A stretch of DNA of 64,000 nt, taken from the NCBI RefSeq assembly GCF_009861505.1, contig NZ_WTFT01000003.1, forward strand, positions 23,384 to 87,383. The letters run 5' to 3'. The notes under the pieces are model-generated. The model did not search any database, was not told the DNA's origin, and saw nothing but the letters and a program-made list of their open reading frames with translations. The stretch is from Pseudomonas izuensis. GTDB taxonomy: Bacteria; Pseudomonadota; Gammaproteobacteria; Pseudomonadales; Pseudomonadaceae. Positions 48,300 to 56,813 of the stretch are shown piece after piece. Positions within the stretch are counted from its first letter, which is position 1, and each line of letters begins with the position of its first letter. The position numbers and the translations under genes are program-made.

Positions 48300-51047
48300 T
48301 TATTTGCGCCGCGCGTACAGTTCCATATGAGCCCTGTAGCGATTCGGGATGGCCATGTCGACCACCTCGAAATGACATTCGGCCAGCAAGGCAATCAGGC
48401 GCTCGCGGCTGAAGTGGTGAAAGTTCTCCAATTCCTGCCAATACGGATTAGCGCCGGCCGCATCCATGACTTTCCAGCTCGAAGAGTTCAGATCCGGTAG
48501 GCCAAGTACCAATACACCACCCGGGCGCAGCAGTTGTGCGGCTTTGAGCAGCGCCTCCCGTGGATAAGCCACATGCTCCAGCATATCCATCATCGAAATG
48601 ACATCGAAGGTGGAATCGAACAGGTGGACCATGAAATCCTGATGCACGGCATTGAAGCCCAACTGCCGAATTCGCGTGACAGGCTCCTGGCGTGTATCCA
48701 GGCCTGCACTGGCAAAACCGTAGTCAGCCGCCAGCATGAGCAACGAACCGTCGCCGCAACGGGCATCCACCCAGGTTGGCTGGCGGGACGAGCCCAGCAC
48801 TGCACGGTAGCCGCCCAACACATTCACGACCTTATCCACCACTGGCGCCCAGGCCGTCCGCCTGGCGTCGTAGTTATCGGCAGCAATGACCAGCCGATTG
48901 GCGTCGGCCTTGCGCGCAACTTCGGTAACGCCCGCCGAGGTCCAATGGTGACGCGTATGCACATGCCCGCATGACGCGCATTTCATCCACTCAAGAGAAG
49001 GCGGCAGAGCGGCATGCCACAGTTCATGCCCGGTGCAGTTGGCAAACCCCAGCGCCTCGCTGCTGCCCTGGCACAACGGGCAGGCCGGATAGGTTTCTTG
49101 CAGTGGCGTGGCGACTGCCTCGACTTTCGCTTGATCGATGCTCGGCGGTTCGACCGGCCCACAGTCCGGCACATCGATATGGGCCCCCTTCTCGCCTGGA
49201 CGATGCTGACGGGTCATCATCTCGATCGCCGTTTCGAAGTTACGGGTAAACCGCAACGTATCAAACAGCGGTGTCGTCAGGCGATTGGCAATAACTTTGG
49301 TACGCAACGCTGTCCGGTACCCGGCATCGGTGCCGATGCGCCTGGCGATGCGCACCATGTCGTCATGGTCGACACCCACCAGCTCCGGCAGCTCCATGGC
49401 ATTGAGCAGGCTCTCGCTGACCCGCGACGAGAAATGCTTCCCGCGCGAGGTGATCACCGGAACACTGGCCCAGAGTGCATCGGAAGTGGTGGTATGGCCG
49501 TTGCACACCAGGGTGTCGAGGACAGCGTCGGCCAGTTGCAGACGGGCCAGGTGATCCTGGGGTGCGGCAAACGGAGCGAAGATCAGGCGTTGAGGATCAA
49601 CGCCGGCCAGCTGCGCATAGTGGGTCAGGTTGGCAATCGCCTCGTCGCATTGGCCCAGCAGCCAGAGCACGCTGTCCGGCACTTCGGCCAATACCCTCAG
49701 CCACACGGTAAAGCTGGTGCGATCGATTTTGTAGGACTGGTTGAAGGCACCGAACACCACCTTGTCGTCCGGTAGACCGTGGGCAGCGCGGTTGGCCGGC
49801 TGAGCGGCGGCACTGCGTTTGCGATCGTTGCACTGGTAGGTGTGCGGCAGGCGGCAGAACGCTTCGGGATAAAAAGGTGTGCTGCTGTCAGGCGTAACGA
49901 AGCGGTCCGAGACGATGTAGTCGATATCGTTGTTCGCTGCGCTGCCCGGATAGCCCAGGTAAGCCACCTGCAGCGGTGCCGGCCGGTAAGCCATGATGCC
50001 CGGACGACCACCGCCGGTGTAGAGCTTCAGATCGAAGAGGATATCCAGCTGGTCGGCGGCGATGCGCTCGGCGGCCTGCTGGTCGCTCATGGAGTGAATG
50101 GCGACCAGATGCTCACAGCCATTGATGAAACGCTGGCGATACTCGGAAATATCAAAAGCACTGTAATCGTAGGCAAACACTTCGAAGCGATCACGGTCGT
50201 GGGACTCGAACAGCCCGGCCATCAGATGCATGGTCGCGTGATTGCGAAAATCGCAGGAAACGTAACCCAGGCGAATCCGCCTGCCCTGGCTCGGAGCGAC
50301 AGCCTGCACCGGCAAAGGCTCGGCCGCCGGCACCATGCGCTTGACATAGGCCTTGGTCACACCAAGGTTACGCGCTTCGTCCGGGCACCAGGTCAGGTGT
50401 GTCAGCGGGTATTCCTGAGGCGCATCGAATACGCCCTGATCGTACCAGGCACCGATCTTTTGCTGCAGGGCCTCGACCCATTCCCACTCGCAGGTGAAGC
50501 GCGCGGGTACCAGGGCCGCGCCCACCACCGCAGGGTCTTCGGGCGCCAGCTCAATGATTTTCTTGAAGGCGCCGGAGGACTCTGCGTAAAGGTCATTGCT
50601 TTGCAGGAGCAGGGCTGCGTGGGTCAAAAGCCTTGGGTTGGAACTGACCGTCAATTGGCGGCGGGCGAACTCGATGCCCTCCTGCTGGCGGTTGGCGTTG
50701 AAGTACGTGGTGATCAGCGCGTCCAGCACTTCATCGCTGTCGGGGGCTTCCTCCTGGGCCTTGAGCAGGCACTGCAAGGCGTCGTCAGTGCTGCGCATGG
50801 CGGCCAGCAACACGCCGGCGGCCAGCCAGTTGCGCACGCCGGCGCCCTTCTCGGCCGCTTGCTTGAACACCGCCACCGCTTCGACAAAGCTCCCGGTCAG
50901 GCGCAAGGCTTCGGCCTTGAGCCCAAGCAGGGCGGGATGTTCCGGCTGCTGGCTCAGCAATTGATCGAGTTCGGGCAAGGCCTCGGCAGAACGGCCGCCA
51001 GTGATCTGTTCGAGTAGCGCCGCAAGACGCCCTTCTGGATTGGTCAT
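48300..51047 (-). CDS. TPR-OGT-type O-glycosyltransferase fused to a zinc-ribbon SAM methyltransferase
   Basis: This 915-residue protein has four parts. Residues 1-200 are TPR-like helices. Residues 257-615 form a GT41 (OGT/SPINDLY) domain with LGYVSCDFRNHATMHL, AYLGYPGS and CNGHTTTSDALW near residue 515, the UDP-sugar region of OGT. Residues 656-693 carry two CxxC pairs (CPLC, CASC), like the zinc ribbon that precedes Methyltransf_23-type domains. Residues 758-915 form a SAM methyltransferase with WVDARCGDGSLL. GT41 enzymes attach sugars to Ser/Thr of cytoplasmic or flagellar proteins. The start at 51047 (MTNPEGRLAALLEQI) is the first good ATG. It lies downstream of the octapeptide-repeat gene on the same strand, its likely substrate (inference). 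Confidence 0.88.
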   Translation of the reverse strand: MTNPEGRLAALLEQITGGRSAEALPELDQLLSQQPEHPALLGLKAEALRLTGSFVEAVAVFKQAAEKGAGVRNWLAAGVLLAAMRSTDDALQCLLKAQEEAPDSDEVLDALITTYFNANRQQEGIEFARRQLTVSSNPRLLTHAALLLQSNDLYAESSGAFKKIIELAPEDPAVVGAALVPARFTCEWEWVEALQQKIGAWYDQGVFDAPQEYPLTHLTWCPDEARNLGVTKAYVKRMVPAAEPLPVQAVAPSQGRRIRLGYVSCDFRNHATMHLMAGLFESHDRDRFEVFAYDYSAFDISEYRQRFINGCEHLVAIHSMSDQQAAERIAADQLDILFDLKLYTGGGRPGIMAYRPAPLQVAYLGYPGSAANNDIDYIVSDRFVTPDSSTPFYPEAFCRLPHTYQCNDRKRSAAAQPANRAAHGLPDDKVVFGAFNQSYKIDRTSFTVWLRVLAEVPDSVLWLLGQCDEAIANLTHYAQLAGVDPQRLIFAPFAAPQDHLARLQLADAVLDTLVCNGHTTTSDALWASVPVITSRGKHFSSRVSESLLNAMELPELVGVDHDDMVRIARRIGTDAGYRTALRTKVIANRLTTPLFDTLRFTRNFETAIEMMTRQHRPGEKGAHIDVPDCGPVEPPSIDQAKVEAVATPLQETYPACPLCQGSSEALGFANCTGHELWHAALPPSLEWMKCASCGHVHTRHHWTSAGVTEVARKADANRLVIAADNYDARRTAWAPVVDKVVNVLGGYRAVLGSSRQPTWVDARCGDGSLLMLAADYGFASAGLDTRQEPVTRIRQLGFNAVHQDFMVHLFDSTFDVISMMDMLEHVAYPREALLKAAQLLRPGGVLVLGLPDLNSSSWKVMDAAGANPYWQELENFHHFSRERLIALLAECHFEVVDMAIPNRYRAHMELYARRK

Positions 51048-51342
51048 AGGGTCAGGTTTTCGAAAGAAATGATCGCGAGGTCGCGACGAAGACATCCGGC
51101 GATGTCCGGTGTTGGAAAAAAAACTGGCAGGCGGACCACGGGAGGTACCTCAGGAGTCAAAGCAGCGGCTCATCCTAAATGGGCACATCCGGATTCGTCC
51201 AGAACCAGGGGATGAAAGCAGGAGGCCGGCAGTCGCCTGCCGAACCCCCGCGTTTCAAAAGCACTCGATGCGCCGGCACTTGAACATGCCGTGCTGATGC
51301 GCGGCATGGACAAGCGTCGTTTCATGAGCCTGGGTGGCGTCC
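51048..51342. other. 295-bp gap between the repeat gene and the glycosyltransferase gene
   Basis: No gene is supported. The hairpin CGGCAG-GCGA-CTGCCG at 51227-51242 (minus-strand reading) lacks a T tract, so readthrough from the repeat gene is possible. A separate promoter is not recognisable. Confidence 0.45.
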
Positions 51343-54300
51343 TTACAGGGTCAGATACGGGATCTGAGTTGTAGAGAGCGTACCCAGTTGGGTGGAGGTC
51401 ATGGCGCCGACCTGAGTGTGGGTCAGTGCACCGACCTGGGAGGTCGACAGTGCACCGATCTGCGCCGTGGTCAGCGAGCTCACCTGCGTGGTGGTCAGGG
51501 CAGCAATATCCTTGGTAGTGATCGCTGCAACCTGTGCGGTGCTCATGGCCGCCAGAGTCGAAGTCGAGATACCCGCTACCTGCGCGACCGACAGCTGACC
51601 GACCTGAGTGGTGGACAGGTTAGTACCCAGCGCGCTGACCTGGGTGTACTTCAGGGCAGCGACCTGGCTGCTGGTCAGGCTGGTGACCTGAGCACTTGCC
51701 AGAGCGCCGGCCTGAGTTGTCGTCAGGGCGCCGATATCAGCTACCTCGATCGCCTGAACCTGAGTGGTGCTCAGGCCGTTCAACACCGAAGCCGCCAGAC
51801 CCGAGACCTGGGTGGTCGACAGGGCTGCGATTTCCTTGGTCGAGATCGCCTGCAACTGAGTGGTGCTCAACCCGGCCAGCAGCGAGGTGGTCAAACCAGC
51901 GGCCTGAGCCGTGGTCAGAGCGCCGAGCTGGGTGGTGGTGAAGTTCTGGCCCAGCGAGCTGACCTGGGTGTACTTCAAGGCTGCAATCTGGCCGGTGGTC
52001 AGGCTACCGACCTGAGCGGTCGACATCGCCGTCATCTGCGTGGTCGACAATGCACCGATATCAGCGGTCGAAACCGCTGCCACCTGGGCGGTGCTCAGGC
52101 TGCCGACAACCAGGCCGGTGACCTGGGTGATGTTCAGTGCAGCGACCTGGCCAGTGGTCAGCTTGGCGGTCAGCGTGCCGACTTGAGTGGTCGTCAGCGC
52201 TGCCACTTGGGCAGTTGTCATGGCGGCGACACTGGTTGTGCCCAGAGAGCCCAACTGAGTGGTTGTCAGCGACGCGATATCACGGGTGGAAATGGCAGCA
52301 ACCTGGGCAGTGCTCAGGGCAGCCATGGCAGTCGTGCTAATACCCGCTACCTGGGTGGTCGACAGTGTGCCGATCTGGCCAGTGGTCAGGTTGGTGGCCA
52401 GTGTGCCGACCTGGGTGCTGGTCAGTGCTGCAACCTGTGCAGTGACCAGAGCGCCGACCTGGGCGGTGGTCAACGAGCCCAATTGCGCGGTCGACAGGGC
52501 GGCCACGTCTTTGGTCGAGATCGCCTGAAGCTGAGCAGTCGTCAGGTTACCCAGCGCCGTGGTCGACAGGCCGGACACCTGCGCGGTGGACAGGGCAGCA
52601 ATGTCCTTGGTCGAGATCGCCTGCAACTGAGCGGTGCTCAGCGAGCCCAGAACGGTGGTCGACAGACCTGCTGCCTGAGTGACGGTCAGCGCGCCAATCT
52701 GACCGGTCGTCAGGTTGGTCGCCAGTACGCCGACTTGGGCGGTGGTCAATGCCGTGACCTGGGCGGTCGTCAGAGCGGCGACGCCTGCCGTTGTCAAACC
52801 GCCCAACTGGGTGGTGGTCAACTTCGCGATGTCCGCGGTGGAAATCGCGGCTACCTGAGCGGTGCTCAGGGCGGCCAACGCGGTGGTCGTCAGGCCCGCA
52901 GCCTGCAACGTGGACAGCGTACCGATCTGACCGGTGGTCAGTTTGGCAGCCAGAGTGCCGACCTGGGTGCTGGTCAGTGCGGCGACCTGAGTGGACACCA
53001 GCGAGCCGACCTGGGCCGTGGTCAGGGCGCCGACCTGAGTGGTCGACAGTACGGCGACGTCTTTGGCCGAGATGGCCTGAAGTTGAGCGGTGGTCAGGTT
53101 ACCCAGCGCGGTGGTCGACAGGCTCGCTACCTGCGCCGTCGACAGAACAGCGATGTCCTTGGTCGAGATGGCCTGCAGCTGGTTCGAGCTCAGCGAGCCC
53201 AGAACGGTGGTCGACAAGCTGCCCGCTTGAGCGGCAGTCAGTACGCCAATCTGAGTGGTCGACATTTTTGCCGCCAGGGCGCCGACCTGGGTGTTGGTCA
53301 TTGCCGTGACCTGGGCAGTCGTCAGGGAAGCGACGTCTGTGGTGGCAATGGCGCCCAGCTGGGCAGTGGTCAGCGCCACGATGTCTTTGGTCGAAATGGC
53401 CGCCAGCTGAGTGGTGGACAGCGCGGCCATTGCCGTGGTGCTCAGGCCTGTTGCCTGCGTAACCGACAGTGCGCCGACCTGAGTGGTGGTCAGCTTGGCG
53501 GCCAGGGTGCTGACTTGGGTACCGGTCAACGCGCCCGCCTGGATGGTTGTCAGCGCGTTAACCTGGGCAGTCGACAGGGCGCCGACCTGAGTGGTCGACA
53601 GCGCGGCAACGTCCGTGATCGAAATGGCTTGCAGCTGAGCGGTGGTCAGGTTGCCCAACGCGGAAGTCGACAGGCCCGATACCTGTGCAGTCGACAGCAG
53701 AGCAATGTCCTTGGTCGAGATCGCCTGCAGCTGAGCAGTGCTCAGGCCCGCCAGTGCGGTGGTGGTCAGGCCCGAGACCTGACCAGTGGTCAGTGTGCCG
53801 ATCTGGCCGGTCGACAGCTTGGTGGCAACGGCGCCGACCTGGGCAGTCGTCAGCGCGGTGACCTGAGCGGTGGTCATTGCACTGGCGGCCGTGGTCGACA
53901 GTGCGCCGATCTGGGCGGTCGTCAGCGCCGCAATGGCTTTGGTGCTGAATGCTGCCACTGGAGTGGCTGTCATGGCGCCCAGCACTGTGGTGGACAAGCC
54001 CTTGACCTGCGTCGCCGACAGTGTGCCGATTTGGGCAGTGGTCATGTTGATGGCCAGTGCACCAACCTGAGTAGCGGTCAGGGCGGCGATCTGGGTGGTG
54101 GAAAACGCAGCCACCTGAGTGGTGGTCAGCGCGGCAACCTGGGCAGTAGCGAGTGCGGCGACATCCTGGGTGTTCAGCGCATTCAGCTGCGAGGCATTAA
54201 AGGCTGCGATGGCGGCTGTGCTCAGCGAGACAACGTCGGCAGTCGACAGCGTGGCAATCTGGCTGGTGGTCAGGACCGCAGCCTGCGCAGTGCTGAGCGC

Positions 54301-54390
54301 GGCAATATCGGAAGTCGACAGTGCCGCGATCTGCTTGGTTGACAAAACGGCGATTTGAGCCGTTGACATTGACGTGACGATGGAGGTCAT
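51343..54390 (-). CDS. Giant Ser/Thr-rich octapeptide-repeat protein
   Basis: This 1015-residue protein is almost all repeat. After a seven-residue leader it parses into 120 octapeptides, consensus L-[ST]-T-x-[QD]-[VIL]-x-[AGS], in blocks of 13, 9, 13, 9, 13, 9, 13, 9, 8 plus a five-residue remnant, 13 and 11. Each block is separated by a tetrapeptide such as LAAK or LATN. There is no Cys, no Trp, almost no Pro and few charges; positions 2 and 3 are Ser/Thr in nearly every octad. There is no signal peptide or membrane segment. The start is ATG 54390; AGGA lies about 11 bases upstream. The function is unknown. A sigma28-like promoter precedes it and an OGT-like glycosyltransferase follows. Confidence 0.9.
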   Translation of the reverse strand: MTSIVTSMSTAQIAVLSTKQIAALSTSDIAALSTAQAAVLTTSQIATLSTADVVSLSTAAIAAFNASQLNALNTQDVAALATAQVAALTTTQVAAFSTTQIAALTATQVGALAINMTTAQIGTLSATQVKGLSTTVLGAMTATPVAAFSTKAIAALTTAQIGALSTTAASAMTTAQVTALTTAQVGAVATKLSTGQIGTLTTGQVSGLTTTALAGLSTAQLQAISTKDIALLSTAQVSGLSTSALGNLTTAQLQAISITDVAALSTTQVGALSTAQVNALTTIQAGALTGTQVSTLAAKLTTTQVGALSVTQATGLSTTAMAALSTTQLAAISTKDIVALTTAQLGAIATTDVASLTTAQVTAMTNTQVGALAAKMSTTQIGVLTAAQAGSLSTTVLGSLSSNQLQAISTKDIAVLSTAQVASLSTTALGNLTTAQLQAISAKDVAVLSTTQVGALTTAQVGSLVSTQVAALTSTQVGTLAAKLTTGQIGTLSTLQAAGLTTTALAALSTAQVAAISTADIAKLTTTQLGGLTTAGVAALTTAQVTALTTAQVGVLATNLTTGQIGALTVTQAAGLSTTVLGSLSTAQLQAISTKDIAALSTAQVSGLSTTALGNLTTAQLQAISTKDVAALSTAQLGSLTTAQVGALVTAQVAALTSTQVGTLATNLTTGQIGTLSTTQVAGISTTAMAALSTAQVAAISTRDIASLTTTQLGSLGTTSVAAMTTAQVAALTTTQVGTLTAKLTTGQVAALNITQVTGLVVGSLSTAQVAAVSTADIGALSTTQMTAMSTAQVGSLTTGQIAALKYTQVSSLGQNFTTTQLGALTTAQAAGLTTSLLAGLSTTQLQAISTKEIAALSTTQVSGLAASVLNGLSTTQVQAIEVADIGALTTTQAGALASAQVTSLTSSQVAALKYTQVSALGTNLSTTQVGQLSVAQVAGISTSTLAAMSTAQVAAITTKDIAALTTTQVSSLTTAQIGALSTSQVGALTHTQVGAMTSTQLGTLSTTQIPYLTL
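51346..54369 (-). repeat. Nested tandem repeat: 24-bp octad units in a 552-bp supermodule
   Basis: The coding units are 24 bp. A 13-octad block plus tetrad (324 bp) and a 9-octad block plus tetrad (228 bp) make a 552-bp supermodule, repeated four times from 54369 to 52162. Then come a damaged 9-type block (52161-51943), a 13-type block (51942-51619) and a terminal block of 11. Copies differ at many synonymous sites. Confidence 0.9.
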
Positions 54391-54489
54391 AGGGTTAACG
54401 TTCCTGGGAAGAATTGAGTTGCTGGCACCCTTAATCACTCTCGCATCGCCGCAAAACGAATCCACGAGTCTGTGCCATGTTCGAAGAGT

Positions 54490-54516
54490 TTATCGACATG
54501 GCCATTTGATACTTTA
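54490..54516 (-). promoter_or_regulatory. Sigma28 (FliA)-type flagellar promoter
   Basis: On the minus strand TAAAGTAT and GTCGATAA are separated by exactly 11 bases. The consensus is TAAAGTTT-N11-GCCGATAA, so 14 of 16 core positions match. The predicted start of transcription is near 54483, giving a leader of about 93 bases to ATG 54390. Confidence 0.72.
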
Positions 54517-54667
54517 GGGATCCGGGAAACATTTAGTAACTGGCGTCGGGGCAAGCGGCAGCGGCCCGTGTCGCTTTACTGGCGCCCGCTCGCTGGAAGA
54601 CTGAAAGACCTTGATTAATAAGGTTTTGTTTGTCGCGTAGCTGGGCACTTTGTGGCGATCACAAATG

Positions 54668-54747
54668 CAAAAGATCGCAGCCTGCGACAGCTCCTACAGG
54701 TGTACATCAATCCTGTGTAGGAGCTGCCGCAAGCTGCGATCTTTTAA
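54668..54747. repeat. REPIN (GCAAGCTGCGATC subtype)
   Basis: Arms AAAAGATCGCAGCCTGCGAC and GCCGCAAGCTGCGATCTTTT with inner AGCTCCTACA / TGTAGGAGCT boxes form a long hairpin between the permease stop and the repeat-gene promoter. Confidence 0.87.
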
Positions 54748-54765
54748 TCTTCCGGTTAGAACCTG

Positions 54766-56283
54766 TCAGACATGCTCACTGCTCTTGGCATGCAGCGCCC
54801 GCGGCTCTCCATGCCCGTGGTCTACTTCCACCACCGGAATCTCTTTCCCGTCGCAGTCATGCAGTTTGCCATCGCTGAAGTAATCCCCTTCGCGCAGGGC
54901 CGCCAGATCCTGATAACGCAAGACCCGCTCGGTCCCCGCCGCAAACACCGACTGCTGGTCGGAGTTGCCGGCCGTGAGGTGGTTGAAGGTCAGGTTCAGC
55001 ACGATGGCCATGATGGCCGAGGAGCTGATGCCCGAGTGGAAGATCGTGGAGAACCAGCTTGGGAAGTGGTCGTAGAAGTTCGGTGCGGCAATCGGGATCA
55101 TGCCGAAGCCGATGGAGGTGGCGACGATGATCAGGTTGACGTTGTTGCGGTAGTCGACCTTGGACAGTGTTCGAATGCCACTGGCGGCCACGGTACCGAA
55201 CAACACGATCCCGGCCCCGCCAAGGACGGAGGTCGGCACGGCGGCGATGACCCGCCCCATGAATGGCAGCAAGCCCAGAATCACCAGGAACAGGCCTCCG
55301 GTGGCCACCACATAACGGCTCTTGATGCCGGTAACCGCCACCAGCCCGACGTTCTGGGCGAACGCGCTCTGGGTGAAGGAGCCGAAGATCGGTGCAATCA
55401 TGCTCGACAACATGTCGGCGCGCAATCCGTTGCCCAGGCGCTTGGAGTCAACCTTGGTGCCGATGATTTCACCGACCGCCAGGATGTCCGCCGAGGTTTC
55501 CACCAGGGTCACCATGACCACAATGCACATCGACAGGATCGCGGCGAAGTGGAAGGTCGGCATGCCAAAATGGAAGGGCGTTGGGAAACCGAACATCGGG
55601 CCCTGGGTCACGGACGAGAAATCCGCCATGCCGAGGAACACCGCGATGATCGTACCGATGACCATCGCCAGCAGGATCGACAAGCGGGAGATCGTCGCGC
55701 TGCCGATCTTGCTCAGCAACAGCACCAGCACCAGTGTCACCGCCGCCAGGCCGATATTGGCCATGCTGCCGAATTCCGGGGCATGGCTGTTACCACCCAT
55801 GGCCCAGCGTGCGGCCACCGGCATTAAGGTCAGGCCAATGGTAGTGATCACGATCCCCGTGACCAGCGGTGGAAAGAACTTGGTGATTCGAGAGAACACG
55901 GGCGTGATCAGCAACCCGATCAGGGACGCCGCAATCACCGCCCCCAAAATCGACTGAAACCCGCCCTCCCCACCGCTGCTGACAATCGCCACCATTGTCG
56001 CAACGCCGGAGAACGACACGCCCTGCACCAGCGGCAACTGACAACCGAAAAACGGTAAGCCCAGGGTTTGCAGCAACGTGGCCAGCCCCCCCGCAAACAA
56101 TGAAGCAGCAATCAACAAACCAATGTCCGCCGGCGACAGCCCGGCAGCCTGACCAATGATCAAAGGCACCGCGACGATGCCACCGTACATGGTCAGAACA
56201 TGTTGCAGGCCGTAAGCCATATTCGCGCCGACCCCGAGATTTTCGTCTTCGGGCCGTTGGTGTGAAACATGGGGCGTTTTCAT
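54766..56283 (-). CDS. NCS2-family nucleobase (uracil/xanthine) permease
   Basis: This 505-residue transporter has about 12-14 membrane segments. The N-terminal MAYGLQHVLTMYGGIVAVPLIIG carries the QH motif of the nucleobase-ascorbate transporter family, and TSADILAVGEIIG and QSAFAQNVG correspond to later substrate and motif regions. NCS2 proteins take up purines or uracil with H+. The purine subgroup is most likely, but the motifs do not settle it. The start at 56283 is preceded by a GGGAACC-type site. A perfect palindrome lies upstream. Confidence 0.88.
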   Translation of the reverse strand: MKTPHVSHQRPEDENLGVGANMAYGLQHVLTMYGGIVAVPLIIGQAAGLSPADIGLLIAASLFAGGLATLLQTLGLPFFGCQLPLVQGVSFSGVATMVAIVSSGGEGGFQSILGAVIAASLIGLLITPVFSRITKFFPPLVTGIVITTIGLTLMPVAARWAMGGNSHAPEFGSMANIGLAAVTLVLVLLLSKIGSATISRLSILLAMVIGTIIAVFLGMADFSSVTQGPMFGFPTPFHFGMPTFHFAAILSMCIVVMVTLVETSADILAVGEIIGTKVDSKRLGNGLRADMLSSMIAPIFGSFTQSAFAQNVGLVAVTGIKSRYVVATGGLFLVILGLLPFMGRVIAAVPTSVLGGAGIVLFGTVAASGIRTLSKVDYRNNVNLIIVATSIGFGMIPIAAPNFYDHFPSWFSTIFHSGISSSAIMAIVLNLTFNHLTAGNSDQQSVFAAGTERVLRYQDLAALREGDYFSDGKLHDCDGKEIPVVEVDHGHGEPRALHAKSSEHV

Positions 56284-56349
56284 GTTAGGGGGTTCCCTGG
56301 TTTTTGTTATGCGCACACTGTATGCAAGACTCAGGACAAATGTCTATAG

Positions 56350-56363
56350 AGTTGTATACAACT
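56350..56363. promoter_or_regulatory. Perfect 14-bp palindrome upstream of the permease gene
   Basis: AGTTGTATACAACT is a perfect palindrome 67 bases upstream of the permease start, consistent with a GntR-type operator or similar; the regulator is not in the window. Confidence 0.55.
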
Positions 56364-56528
56364 TGCCATTCAAATTATGAACAGTTGGTCATGCAGGCTG
56401 TGTGCCATCGCCCCATAAACCTTGAAATACATCCTCCCGGTCCTCTCTCCCGCGCCCGCTAGTCTTTTGAGCTCCTGGCGACCATCGAGCATGGTTGCCC
56501 TCTTTCATATACATATAAAGTATGCATA

Positions 56529-56810
56529 ATGAAGCCATTCGAAATTCAGTATCACAAGGCAAAGAACGCAGCCAACAAACTCAAGCACAAAGGCATCAGC
56601 CTCGCCGAGACAGAACCGGTGTTCCATGATGAGTACGCACTGACCCTTCAGGACGATCACCATGATGAACAGCGCTGGATCACCATCGGCCTTGATGGCA
56701 AAGGTCGTTTGCTGGTGGTTGCGTACACGTGGCGTGATCCAAATTTCGTTCGAATTATTTCCGCGCGCCTCGCCAGCAAAAACGAGCGCCGTCAGTATCG
56801 GGAGGCTTGA
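56529..56810 (+). CDS. brnT: BrnT-family ribonuclease toxin
   Basis: This 93-residue protein begins MKPFEIQYHKAKNAANKLKHKGISLAE, the BrnT start, and contains DDHHDEQRWITIGLDGKGRLLVVAYTW and ISARLASKNERRQY. BrnT is a RelE-like mRNA-cleaving toxin. It overlaps nothing and ends three bases before the antitoxin start. Upstream at 56506-56528 is an AT-rich stretch with TATGCATA that could be the operator of the pair. The pair is small, mobile-type accessory DNA but no mobile genes are adjacent. Confidence 0.9.
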   Translation: MKPFEIQYHKAKNAANKLKHKGISLAETEPVFHDEYALTLQDDHHDEQRWITIGLDGKGRLLVVAYTWRDPNFVRIISARLASKNERRQYREA

Positions 56811-56813
56811 CCC

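Larger units (their letters stand above)
54391..54765. other. 375-bp gap upstream of the repeat gene
   Basis: This holds the sigma28-like promoter of the repeat gene, the hairpin CCATGT...ACATGG overlapping its -10 region, and a REPIN. No coding region is supported. Confidence 0.6.

Noticed and set aside
51298..51360. A short Tat-like peptide (MDKRRFMSLGG) on the plus strand
   Set aside because: The frame ends after about 25 codons, has no ribosome-binding site and lies at the 3' end of the opposite gene; it is most likely chance.
51334..54342. A 1002-residue open frame on the plus strand opposite the repeat gene
   Set aside because: It mirrors the octad repeats: the repeated codons leave no stop in that frame. 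It has no signal, no domain and no good ribosome-binding site, while the minus-strand frame has the ordered octads and a promoter.
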